Program-made: the position numbers and the translations under genes | Assembly (NCBI GenBank): GCA_013420905.1 | Contig: JAAXNY010000016.1 | Coordinates: forward strand, 744,001-808,000 | From: Collybia mongolica | Lineage: Eukaryota; Basidiomycota; Agaricomycetes; Agaricales; Clitocybaceae | Reading direction: 5' to 3' | DNA: 64,000 nt | The notes under the pieces: generated by a model | What the model was told of the DNA's origin: nothing | The model's database searches: none | The model's input: the letters and a program-made list of their open reading frames with translations, nothing else | Shown: one piece after another, positions 1-9,840 of the stretch | How the letters are laid out: every line of letters starts with the position of its first letter | Position numbering within the stretch: position 1 is the first letter of the stretch

Positions 1-43
1 TTGCCACCAGCTCTTTCTCCAATGCACCCTTTTCCATAAAACT

Positions 44-881
44 ATGGCTAAGTCTACCGCATTTCAAAAAGCAAAGCAATCTTGCAAGGTGGCATTGTCT
101 TCGGGCTCATCCCAGAGAGTTAAAGGTAGATACTGTGATTTTCAAATGGAAACATGTTACCTATTATCACATTTTGTTTCACCAGGTACACGGATAAATA
201 CATCAGAGACAATGGCAATGGAAGCAAAAATGAAGAAAATGAAAGGTATTACTTTTTTTTTTGCATACTTCCTATACCATACTAATGTGACTAGCTGAAC
301 TTGTAGCCCTTCGCAAAGCTGCCCATGCTAAAGAGCAGCAGAAGAATGTCATACCACGCCCACCATGCGGTGTCGCAGGGAATGGATTCAATCTCCAGGC
401 TGAAATGCAACTCCAAGATGATTCCGATTTATACAAGGCCATTCGTGTAAGTTTTACTTCTTAAAACCCTTTGCTCCAATCTTTTTTCTTACAAGTAATA
501 GTGCTGTGTTCGTAGTTTAGTTGGTAACGCAGGCCTCAACTACTTGGTTGTTTGGCACAGGCAACCTACAGTAGTCATTAGTCAAATCATCTGCATGGTA
601 AGTCTTTTCTTTGCTGCTTTGTTACTCATTTAAATAATTTATTTCAGGCCGAAAGTCGGCATACATACCTCAAAAAATTCCATAATGGCTGGGCCACTCA
701 AGAATTTATCAAGTCACATTTGAAGAACAAATGCACCTATGCTCATAAATGTGGGTATACAAATGAGACTGGAAATACAGTAGGGGGCAGTAATGCTGAT
801 GATGAGGAGGAAATGGATGACGACATTGACTTAAATGAGCATGATGAGGATGAAGTAGATAGTAGTGATGAGGGGGAATAG
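44..881 (+). CDS. Five-exon hypothetical protein, 207 aa, acidic C-terminus
   Basis: I do not know the function. Splicing exons 44-125, 186-245, 295-446, 502-597 and 648-881 (all GT-AG) gives one open frame of 207 codons. The N-terminus is Lys/Ser-rich. A central part contains VIPRPPCG, then NAGLNY and a WATQEF motif, and the last 40 residues are Asp/Glu-rich, ending DSSDEGE. From memory, similar proteins with a 'PRP...NAGLNW...NWAT.EF' pattern are common in transposon-rich mushroom genomes; that recollection is unverified. The consistent splice phases argue for a real coding history. The gene is followed by repeats rather than other host genes, so it may be transposon-associated. Confidence 0.6.
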
Positions 882-1089
882 GATGGGGACCAGAAGGGTG
901 AGGACCAGGAGGGTGAGGACCAGGAGGATGAGCACCAGGAGGATGAGGAAGGGAATGAATCAGAAGCCTACTAATCATTAGAATATTTTTAAATGTTGAA
1001 TCACACAAATTTAAACATCTATAAGAGGATGAAATATCCAAATAAAAATGAGTGCATTTCAACCTTTCAATGGATGAAAAGTTAGTACT

Positions 1090-1572
1090 ACTTTCATCTG
1101 AAAACAATCCAGTAAAATGATGAAAAAGAGGATGAATTTAAGTGAGGAAAATGGGATGAATTCGAACATATGATTTTCATCTCTCATAAAATGCCAGTAT
1201 TTTTGCCCTTGATAGTATGAAATTCATCCCTCATGTAAGACTTGCAAGGGTGTTATTCTCACCCCTTATTAGTATGAAATTCATCCTTTTTGAAAGGTTA
1301 GTATAGCACCCTTGATAGTAAGAAATTCATCCCATGAGGGTGAATTATGAGGGGTATGAATATGGACAAATTTTGCATGAAATTCATCCATCAAATTATA
1401 CCTGAAAGGGGGGTTTTCCCTCCATTTTTCCCCCTACAGGGGGTGTGTTTTCAAACATCTTTGAGATGAAATTCATTACATTTTAGGATTGTTAATTGAA
1501 TGAATTTCATATTTTTAATGTATTATTTCTCTTATTTAAGAGGATGAAACACAGGGTTGAATTTCATCTATT
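1090..1572. repeat. Cluster of palindromic ATGAAATTCATC-type motifs
   Basis: About ten degenerate copies of the near-palindrome GATGAAATTCATC lie in under 500 bases, for example near 1149, 1217, 1274, 1320, 1375, 1463, 1498 and 1555. They occur in both orientations and are separated by unrelated AT-rich sequence. No ORF covers them. Such clustered palindromes resemble the subterminal transposase-binding repeats of DNA transposons, but I could not fix element ends. Confidence 0.6.
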
Positions 1573-2085
1573 CTCAGTTTCACAGTGCAACCAGACTGCA
1601 AACGCAACACTGTGATTTGTTAGAATTATACAGAGATTAGTAATGAGAAAACCTACCCAAATGGCCCCATATAAATGCTTGTCATCCTGAAGCTGCACCT
1701 GGAGACAGAACCCATTTCCAGTGACACCACACAGTGGGCATGGAATAGGACTCCCTACTTTTTCTTTAGCATGAGCAACTTTACATAAGGTGGTGAGTTC
1801 AGCTGGTCAGATTAGCATAATAAAGATAAAAAAAAATTAAGTAATGGGTGGAAGTTGTTGGTCTTTGTTCATGCAATGCCAGACTGCCCATTGCCCTTGT
1901 TGACCTCATTGTAATGAAGTCATCTGTAAAACAGGTCAATGTTAATGTGCTTTGGATTAGATTGGATAGACAGACATACTGAAACCCCCTCATTGTCCAC
2001 CTGCACTTTGAGGTCAACAAAGTGGTGTACTATGTTGAGGACATTGTCAGGCATGGTCTTGTCCTGCATACCAATGATGTCCTTT
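1573..2085. other. No convincing gene; minus-strand ORF remnant at the right end
   Basis: The stretch holds a possible minus-strand exon remnant (about 1920-2093, containing KPKDIIGMQDK). It is cut by the insertion point of the hAT-like element at 2093/2094. I do not recognise the protein and see no promoter or RNA gene. Confidence 0.4.
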
Positions 2086-2117
2086 GGTTTCCTCAGTACT
2101 TCACACTCCCCCACATC

Positions 2118-2390
2118 CTGCAGAGGATTCCGATCGGAATCCGGAATTCCGACAGGAATCTGATCGGAATCCAGAGGAATGCAGGAAGATTTTGAAAAAG
2201 TTTTAAAACAGAAAATTCCTTTGAGGAATTCTGCAATATTCCGCTCGGATTCCGCTCAGAACACAGAATTCTGATTGAAATCATCGGAATTCTGCAGAAT
2301 TCTGAGGAATTTCTTACAAAGTGTGGAAGAAGAAAATTCTCAAAGGAATTCCACAACATTCTGCTCGGATTCTGATCAGAATCATAAGTT
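2118..2390. repeat. Left subterminal GGAATTCC/GGATTCC repeat array
   Basis: Many degenerate copies of GGAATTCCG, CGGAATCC and GGAATTCTG lie just inside the left terminal repeat of the hAT-like element. They are mirrored by an array at 3482-3711. Placement directly inside both ends suggests transposase binding sites. Confidence 0.75.
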
Positions 2391-3481
2391 TTAAGTCAAA
2401 ACAGTCAATAAAGTCAACAGTATATCTAACATTTTGAAGTACTAAATTACTCTCTTTCAGCCTGTCTTTTTAAAATCTGTTGAGTATGATAAAAAAGCAC
2501 TCTATAATTAATAGGATAAAACATGTATTATTACTAAATATAATACATATATGATAAGATAAATTTAATATAGGCGGGGCCCCTGCCCCTGCCCCCCCGT
2601 CGTCCTCGTTGGCCCCCGCGACATCGTCAGCAGCCTGCGCTTCAGCAGCGATGGCACTGGCCGCTCTACTTGCCGCTGTCCCTGTCCCCGCCACCGTCCT
2701 CGTGGTGGTGGTGGTCGTCTTTGTTGTAGTTGTTGTTGTTGTTGTCGTGCCGTTGTTGGTGCTGCCGCTGCCGCTGCTGTTGCTGTTGTTGCTGCAGGCC
2801 TTGTCAGCACTGTTGCTGCTGTTGCTGTTGCCGTCTTCATTGTTGTCATTGTCATTGTCGTTGCCGCCTTCCTCACTATTGCTGTTGGCGGCCGTATTGT
2901 TTGTCTTGAGTTCCTGAAGTGGGGGGGAGGGGGATGTGCTGCATGGTGAGCATGTGGGTGAGCAGCGGTGTATGACTCACCTGGTTCTGCCCCTCGGGGT
3001 GCCCTTTCCTCATCGTCCCCTCGTTCCGCGTCCGTTTCTATCCTTCTCCCCACACCATCTTGTGCGTCATCATGTTGACGTTGGTTGGCGTTCAATGCGT
3101 TGGCGTTGGTGGCGTGGGTGCGTTGGTGTTGGTGTCGGCATTGGCGGTTTGGTGGACGTCGTTGATGTGGTTGAAAAGAACCAACGAAGACGTGGCAACG
3201 GTAATGTGACCATTGCACGTGCCTCATAATCATGTGACCTAAGTCTGTTGACTTGAGGCCAGTGAGCCGGCAGCTAGAAATGCCTGCCTTGCCCAATGGT
3301 TATGAATGCCAAACATATTACGTAATTTTCGTGCCTGTACACGTTTGAACCTAGTTGGATGCAAATTTTTCACCGCCATTATGTGATGTTATTAATAACA
3401 AATAGTATATATAATTTGTGTAAATAAAATTTATATTACTAATCTGATTAGTAATCAAACACGTGACCACAACGCGTCGTC

Positions 3482-3711
3482 ACAACGCTCCGGCATTCCA
3501 TCCAGGAATTCCGATAGAATTCCTGTGGACTCTGTCAGAATTTCAGTATTCTGAAGCCGGAATTCCTGTGGAATTTCATTCCGCTCGGAATCCGTTCGGA
3601 ATTTTTATCTATTTTTACAGCCATTTTCTATTACTTCTACAGCCAAAATTCCGACAGGAATCCACTCGGATTCCTGTCGGAATTGAGGATTCCACTCGGA
3701 ATCCGCTGGAA
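3482..3711. repeat. Right subterminal GGAATTCC/GGATTCC repeat array
   Basis: This is the mirror array of the one at 2118-2390, with motifs such as GGAATTCCTGTGGAATTTC. It sits just inside the right terminal inverted repeat of the hAT-like element. Confidence 0.75.
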
Positions 3712-3743
3712 GATGTGGGGGAGTGTAAAGACCTCGGTTTCCT

Positions 3744-5590
3744 GTAGGATCATTATTAGCATTTATTAATATTCTTAAATGAAGCCTTATAGTTTGTATT
3801 GGAATTCAAATGACTACTACAAGTATTACTATAGTAATTGTAATCTAATATTGTACTAATTGTAATCTATCAATGAAGAGTTTTTACTACAAGGGGGAGG
3901 ATGGGAGGCAGCCAACAGGCAATGGTGGTGGTATGAAAGCAAGAGGGAAAGCATGTGAAAGCAGCTGCCAATGCATGATATAACTCAAAATGTTTAGCCA
4001 TCAGGCATCTCAGTCAATAGGGCCCTGTGATCAAATCTGGGAATGCTGACAAATTTTATTTATTCAAATCCTATATTATTCATTATAAATAGGAGGCTAA
4101 AAAATGTGCACCCCACCAGGTTTGAACAGTCACAGGGAGGATTGTTACATAATATTAAAATGTTTGGCATGGATAACTGCTGGGCAAGACTGGCATTCCC
4201 AGCTGGGAGATAAATGGCCTCAAGTCTACAAAAATAGGTCACATGATATTGAGGCATGTGCCACAGTCACATTACCATTGCCATGCCTTCATTGATTACT
4301 TTCAACTACATAACCCCACCAGCGCGCTGACGCTGCAAAGCCCGCTACTTTTCCGATTTCACCATTATTGCATGGCTCTCGGGGCACCTTAGAAGTTTAT
4401 GTTATGTATTTGCTTCACTAAAACATTACTGCAGTCAACAATCTCACACAATTATTGTTAGGGATAGATATAGTTATGCTCAATGACCTGGTTCTGTACC
4501 AGGTCTGGCACAAAAGAAGCCAGCACACTTGCCTGTTACAGCAGGTTTTGAACAGACTGGCACTTGCATGAAAATTCTTTGATGTCACAATTTCACAAAT
4601 GTTGTGGCCTTTTTTGGACAGTGTTGGGTATCTGGTTAGGGAGCCATATTAATTGATAATTGCCTGCTATTGGCATATACTCCTGTGAGGTTATGCATGT
4701 TTATGGGGGTCCCAAAAAAGGGTTTATGTCATTTTGTTAACTCATGACATCTTCACGCAAGTGCCATTCCATTTGAAAACTGCTGTAACTAAAATCATAG
4801 CCTCAAGGTTCCACAGACTAGTTGCTTTTCAAAGTGTTACAAGCCAGGCATGTCAATGTTATCAAGACTGTGGGTTCTGTGGGTGGTCAAAAGAAAAAAA
4901 GCAGTCAAACCTACCATCTCTGATGTTGAGGATGAGTAGATATATGTGGATAATTGCTATATAATTATAAAGTTGTAATTGCACCTGAACACTTTCTATG
5001 TGTGGCAGGAGGATTTTGCAATTTAGGTCATGCCTGAGCCATAGTGCAGATAAAAACTTGGATATTTGGAGGACTGATGTCCATCCAGATAAGAATCTGG
5101 CCAACATTGTCCAGATAAACATCACCCCAATCTGATGTTTTGGGATCAGGCCTCTGCTGGCATTTTCAGGGGTCCTGATGGACCATGGCCTATTTTACCA
5201 ATCAAATAATGACAAGAATTTAATCATCCAGTCTCATGCTAATACAGACTATGAAAATAGTCCCAATAATTGGAAATCAATCTCCAGTTATGTCATCTTA
5301 CTTAGAGACTTGAGAGTTGGAATAGGGTGATCCAGCACACCAATCACACTACCTGGACATTTCACATGACATGTGTATCACATGGACATTTTAATTTCAC
5401 ATTTGTTTTTGTAACAGACTCACATATGATTTATAGTTGTTATAGGAGTTATTTTATTTATGTATTTACACAAGCCATTTTGTATACTATTTCAATATCT
5501 CTTCAATCCATTCTTCTCATTTTTTTATTCTCTTGCTGCTAATTTCAACAACCTGACACTGTCAGTACAGTTGCTCAAACTCACACTTAT
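3744..5590. other. AT-rich intergenic/transposon-derived DNA without a gene
   Basis: Six-frame inspection gives only short ORFs with no recognisable domains. A near-perfect hairpin (GACCTGGT/ACCAGGTC stems) lies at 4485-4505. The sequence is AT-rich and CpG-poor, like nearby transposon remnants. Confidence 0.5.
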
Positions 5591-5599
5591 CCAATCACA

Positions 5600-5925
5600 A
5601 ATACAGCTTGTGTTGTTGTAAATGCTCCATGACCAAGTGCAAGATGTAGTGGTATTCATGTTGGGTGTGTGTGTAGATGAGGATATCATCCAGATACATG
5701 CATACCATGCCTTCCATGATGAGATTGTGGAAGATATCATTCACCATTGTTTGGAAGGCCACTGGGCTGTTCATCAAGCCAAAGAACATAACAAGCAGCT
5801 CAAAGAGTCCCCTGTTTGTACAGAAAGTGGCTTTCCACTTATTGCCTTCCTTGATATGAGCATTGTTGTATTTCCATCACACATCCAGCTTGGTGAAATA
5901 ATGGTAAACATCTTGCAATGACTTG
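5600..5925 (-). pseudogene. Ty3/gypsy reverse transcriptase, palm half, decayed
   Basis: Minus-strand translation gives the central and palm part of a gypsy reverse transcriptase: KLDV, then a TGA stop where Arg is expected, WKYNNAHIKEG, FTKLD/KATF-type motifs, MFFGLMNSPVAFQ, and the catalytic YLDDILIY. Fungal gypsy elements have exactly this motif order. The 5' half of the domain is not upstream on this strand but lies at 5985-6357 on the plus strand. The fragment ends near HKLYL with no RNase H or integrase following, so it is a truncated relic. Confidence 0.85.
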
Positions 5926-5984
5926 CCAAAGCTTTCCACAAGAACTCTGAAGTAAAGTCATTCTGTGATGCAACACCTGACTAC

Positions 5985-6357
5985 CTACATGACTGCAAGG
6001 ATGTCTTCTCCAAAATTTTTTTTATGCACTACTGGAGCACAAGCTATGGGTCCATGCAATTAAACTCATCCCCAGCACAGAAAACAAGCCCTGTAAAGTC
6101 TACCCACTATTAATTGCAGAACAAGGGGATTTGGACAAGTTCTTAGAGGAAAACCTTACATTGGGTCAAGTCCAACCATCCAAATCACCAATGGCCACAC
6201 CATTCTTCTTTGTCAAGAACAAGGATGGTGCACTCCACCCTGTCCAAGACTATCACATGCTCAACACAATGGTAGTGAAGAACAAATACCCACTACCACT
6301 CATTTCCAACCTCATTAATCAACTGTGTGGAGCAAAGTGCATGGATCTTTTTAGGCT
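5985..6357 (+). pseudogene. Ty3/gypsy reverse transcriptase, fingers half, inverted relative to neighbours
   Basis: Plus-strand translation gives the N-terminal part of a gypsy reverse transcriptase: DCKDVFSKI, a frameshift, HAIKLIPS, LDKFLEENL, PSKSPMATPFFFVKNKDG, QDYHMLNTMVVKNKYPLPLI. It stops near CMDLFRL, just where the next block (KLDVRWGYNN in intact relatives) should begin; that block is on the opposite strand at 5600-5925. The stretch from about 6131 is open, while upstream sequence is frameshifted. Confidence 0.8.
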
Positions 6358-6959
6358 TGCTGCCAAAGTGCACAACAAAAAACACCATCACCTCCCTCAA
6401 CCTGGTTACCTGTTGGACCTGCAGGCATCATTGTCAGAGTTGTCAGAGTTATGTGACAAATCTGGGACATCATGTAGGTCACCATTATTGGATGGCAGGG
6501 GTCTGGCACACATAGTTTGATTAAGTGATATAGCCAATGCTGTGCATGGCTAGTCTGAGTTCTTTTACAGACATTTCAACTAAAAAGCATGGACTGCAGA
6601 GCATATGATAGCATGAAAGCCTGAGGTTCTCTGTTATTGACAGGTTATTGAAAGCAGTCACTTCTGCAAGCAGCCAAGTACTGTCAAACCACTACAAACA
6701 ATCACATAATGAGCAAGTGAATATTGTTTTGTTGTTTTAAAACAAAATCATACAGAAAAATAAATTGTTTTTACTAACAACTAATGCAGAATATCAATAC
6801 AACTTAGAAAGCAGAGTATCAAGTCAAAACATATAGATAAAAATGCTCAGGAACATTTAAACTAAAAAGTCACATAAGTGGTTACCAATTTTTGTGAAGA
6901 ATCAAAAATTTTGGCCCACTGCAAAAAGGAATGACCTCTATCTATAAATAGGACTTGGA
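6358..6959. other. Decayed sequence between gypsy fragments
   Basis: This lies between the inverted reverse transcriptase fragment and the protease fragment. It is AT-rich with no readable protein motif on either strand. It may be degraded protease-to-RT linker or unrelated insertion. Confidence 0.4.
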
Positions 6960-7424
6960 AGTGTGTGCTTCTCCTGTTGTTCTGCTTTGACTTTGTTGGT
7001 GCAGATGTGGCATTTTGCTGGACATTGGCTCATTTTCACCTTGTTTGTCTGCCAGTCCACTTCTGGGTTGCATTTGCACTGACATGTGTACCCAAGGATC
7101 ATGTCTTGTTTACTGAGTCCAGTGACTGCAAACTGTGCACATTCTGAGTGTCCATTGTATCACATGGCAAGATCCACCACACTGCTGATTGCACCAGCTT
7201 CATTGAGTGTTCCATCCACATTGTATACCAGAACAGGCCACACAAGGGAGCATACTGTGAGTCAGTTGTTCTGGATAGATATACTCTGTGTCAATGAAAA
7301 TGCCTGTTGCACTGCAGTCTAGAAGTACACTTGTCATAAGGTTTTTGCTGGTGTCAGTGGTTTGTACTTTGACTTGGAGTTCAAGGGACCTTGGACCCAG
7401 CATTGCATCCACTTGGGAATGCAA
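6960..7424 (-). pseudogene. Ty3/gypsy gag-protease region, decayed
   Basis: Minus-strand translation shows a retropepsin core: SVLLDCSATGIFID corresponds to the usual LLDSGATG active-site loop, with DSG altered to DCS. After an interruption comes AQFAVTGLSKQDMILGY, which matches the flap and ILG part of fungal gypsy proteases, then NPEVDWQTNKV. The fragment is in the same orientation as the RT palm half at 5600-5925, so both may belong to one minus-strand element. The non-LTR element starting at 7617 is inserted just upstream of it in gag-like sequence. Confidence 0.75.
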
Positions 7425-7598
7425 ATGTGGTGTGCAGGTTTTGGAGTGGTTCAGGATATTGCCATGTGGCTCAGGGTTGTAATGTATTATCTACAAGTGA
7501 GTCATTGTACTCCAACTAGTAATCTGATGTGCAGGTGCAAGTACCAGTGCCAATGTGCAATGACAGTACTGATACCAATGTCTGATGTCCAATGTCTG

Positions 7599-7616
7599 AT
7601 GCCACCAATGTGCAAA
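7599..7616. repeat. Left target-site duplication of the non-LTR element
   Basis: The 18-mer ATGCCACCAATGTGCAAA here is repeated exactly at 24598-24615, directly after the poly-A tail. This defines the 17-kb interval as one insertion plus whatever inserted into it later. The first A is ambiguous with the poly-A. Confidence 0.9.
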
Positions 7617-7744
7617 ACATCGCTTCTTGACTTGTTACCATGATGTGCACAGCCACAGTCATAGTCATCACCATCATCCTATGCACCCTGCTGCCCTAGA
7701 TCACCTCCAATAACTCTCTACCAGCCAAGCCCCGTGCCTCTGAC

Positions 7745-8156
7745 ATGGGCAAAGACAACCCCCCCAGCTGATCTTGACAATTGGCGGAACGTGCTTCTAA
7801 ACCACCAGATATCCGCAACTACCTTTGCAGGTCCTCCTCCTCTGCTCCATCCAGGAGCACCACTCCTCAGAGGCCCCTGGGCCTACCTACTATTGCACAA
7901 TGGGTCTTCTTTTGACCACCCATGCCTGCACCCACATTGGAGGAGGATTCCTCCACTCCAATGGACACCGTGGGAGACAATGACACCGTCACATTGTCAT
8001 CTGCCAAAGGCAAAGCACCAGCTCCACCTCCCCAGGACCGAGAGGAAACCTTTGAGGGGGTGAAGAAGGACTCATTCCAGGAGAGCTTCAATGACCTCGC
8101 CGATGTCTTTCTCCCAACTGGTTCAAGAGAATTGGCAGAGCTTGATGTCAAGACGG
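7745..8156 (+). pseudogene. LINE ORF1, 5' part
   Basis: The frame starts at ATG 7745 (MGKDNPPS) and reads through two TGA codons, QLAERASKPPDIRNYL, a Pro/Ser-rich stretch and another TGA before PMPAPTLEED. It then runs open to the gypsy insertion point at 8156 (LAELDVKT). It continues in frame at 19776 when the gypsy element and one copy of its 4-bp target duplication are taken out. The product would be the nucleic-acid-binding ORF1 protein; this part is low-complexity. Confidence 0.7.
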
Positions 8157-9075
8157 TGACAGTACCGAGTTCACTGGGAGTGTGTTAAGTCGTCGGACTT
8201 GTAACTCCGAGCGGGCCTCTAGTTGTAAAATAATAGAGGAATTCCTATGCAGAAAGAGCGAAGATCAACGTAGCAAAGGCAATGGGAATATACCGGAGAA
8301 TGGTGTCAGACGGCAGGTGTGAAGGGGGTCGGAGATCGTCGGAGTCGGTGGTCACGACTTCGGAGGCGCGTCGGTCGGCGACGCAGTACGACTGTACGGT
8401 GAACAGGACTCGGCGGTGCGATGTCCGAGCGTTCGGCGTAACAGGTTCGGTGCGGGATGCGACTTCGGTGCAAAGTTTGGACGCGTCTTATAAGAGAGCG
8501 AGAGCTCCGTAGAGAGAGAGAGAGAGAGAGAGAAGGTAGTTGATATCCGTCAAGTAAGTAAAATACAGAGGTATTTATACTAAAAGTTGTACCCTAGGCC
8601 GGAGTCTGTGTCTACAGATGTGACCAAGGAAACATGAAGGAGGAGATAGATAAATTAGATACAGGGTCGGTGTGGGAATGCGTCGTTATGTTTCATACTA
8701 CAAGGCGGACTCTATACTTCGGTGTCTGTGCCCACCGGGCACGTCAGTGTGGCCATACCAACAATACGTACATGTTGAAGGAACATGAAGACGTGACTTC
8801 GGAGTCGGTGGTCGGCGGCGCGATCGACGAAGGGATATCCGGCGGCGGCGGCGGCGACGGAGCCACGGCGGGAATCGTTGAGGAAAGCAGTCGGCATGAT
8901 GTTCGGTGAGAGTCAATACTTCGGCGGCAGCGAACTCGTGATATGGGACCGGCAGTGGTTATTCCGTATGATCTCGGCGGCGGCGCATGTTTACTCGGTA
9001 GTGGGGATTTCCTAGGTCATGGTGCAGTTAAGGAAAAGACCATTTGACACGCATGGAGCGAGGCCATGCTTGTCA
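8157..9075 (-). repeat. Left LTR (3' LTR of the minus-strand gypsy element), 919 bp
   Basis: It begins TGACAGTACC and ends GCTTGTCA. Relative to the right LTR I count four transitions, a GA microsatellite two bases longer (around 8513-8535), and absence of the 77-bp duplication. The sequence just right of it, read on the minus strand, ends GAGGGAGA, a plausible polypurine tract. Confidence 0.95.
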
Positions 9076-9840
9076 TCTCCCTCGGACTGAAAATTGACCG
9101 TCCACGGGTAATCGGGGTTCGGCGGAAGAAATGGCGGCGTCGTCCCGAAGGCAATCAGCGGTAATTTATGAAGCATCACGGAAATGTAGATCTCGCCTGG
9201 AAGGTGATCTTCATGAGTGTACCCGCTTGTCGGAGATCACGTAAAATAGCTGGGTGGAGGCAGCGCCGTCGTCCTAAAGGTGATTGTAGGTGTTGGGAAA
9301 TGATGGATCGGTGACCATAGGAGTCGATGGCGGGACCGTCGAGAGGGCGGAAGCATTCGGTGATTGGATAGACAGATTGAAAGAGACAAGTCCATGATAA
9401 ATAAAATCGGGATGAATCAAAGAAAAACTAAAAAAAATCAAAATACATAAAATATGTGAGATGAGGATTGGAGATTGAGCGGAGCTTGGTAAAGAAAGGA
9501 CGACAGTAATGAAATAGGTGGCTGATAAAATGAAACAGAGGATTCTATGTAGGGGAAACGGAGGAGGCGTCAGTGTTGTTCGAAAGGTAGTCGACATCGG
9601 CGGGAGGGAGTCAAGGCGGCGGCGGCGGCACAGGTTACTTGATAAACGGCGGCGGCGTTTTGAGAGACCGGCGGCGTGGATCGACTGGTAAGATTTTCGT
9701 TTATTTGCCGGATCAGGGGTGTGATCGATCCCACGTGCGCGAAGCACGGGGACTCTTGGAAACGTGGCTAGTGGGGACTCGACGCGTGATCGCGTGTTCG
9801 ACTTTGCCATTTTTTACCCTTTAGTCTTTACTACTTCAAC
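9076..9840 (+). promoter_or_regulatory. Probable promoter/5' region of the antisense accessory gene
   Basis: This 765-bp non-repeated stretch lies between the left LTR and the ATG of the accessory gene. It includes an AT-rich block at about 9398-9450 in otherwise GC-rich DNA, and runs of GGC/CGG triplets at 9600-9680. Minus-strand ORFs here are arginine- and leucine-rich shadows. Promoter function is inferred from position only. Confidence 0.4.

Larger units (their letters stand above)
2094..3735. mobile_element. Non-autonomous hAT-like DNA transposon, 8-bp target duplication
   Basis: The 8-mer GGTTTCCT occurs directly before (2086-2093) and after (3736-3743) a 1642-bp segment. Its ends form an imperfect terminal inverted repeat of about 50 bp: left 2094-2142, right 3687-3735, sharing the perfect core ACACTCCCCCACATC (2103-2117 against 3712-3726). 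The left end begins CAG. An 8-bp target duplication with a CAG-type end is characteristic of hAT transposons. No transposase-like ORF is inside; the interior (about 2570-3250) is GC-rich low-complexity sequence dominated by CTG/GTT-type triplets. The element must be mobilised in trans, if at all. Class is inferred from ends only. Confidence 0.8.

Noticed and set aside
709..1107. Minus-strand Pro/His-rich ORF
   Set aside because: It is the antisense of the acidic tail of the five-exon gene plus simple GGA-rich repeats; the repeated PHPPG pattern is an artefact.
2565..3296. 243-aa minus ORF and the plus-strand Leu/Val ORF in the hAT-like element
   Set aside because: Both are translations of triplet-biased low-complexity DNA; no domain and no start context.
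4485..4505. Hairpin GACCTGGT...ACCAGGTC as a terminator or regulatory site
   Set aside because: An isolated short palindrome with no nearby gene; could be chance.
8282..8909. ORFs inside the LTRs (also at 18907-19609)
   Set aside because: They arise from GC-rich LTR sequence, are duplicated only because the LTRs are, and show no domain.
9274..9810. 178-aa minus ORF upstream of the accessory gene
   Set aside because: Biased Arg/Ser/Leu composition with no motif; I treat the region as leader or promoter.
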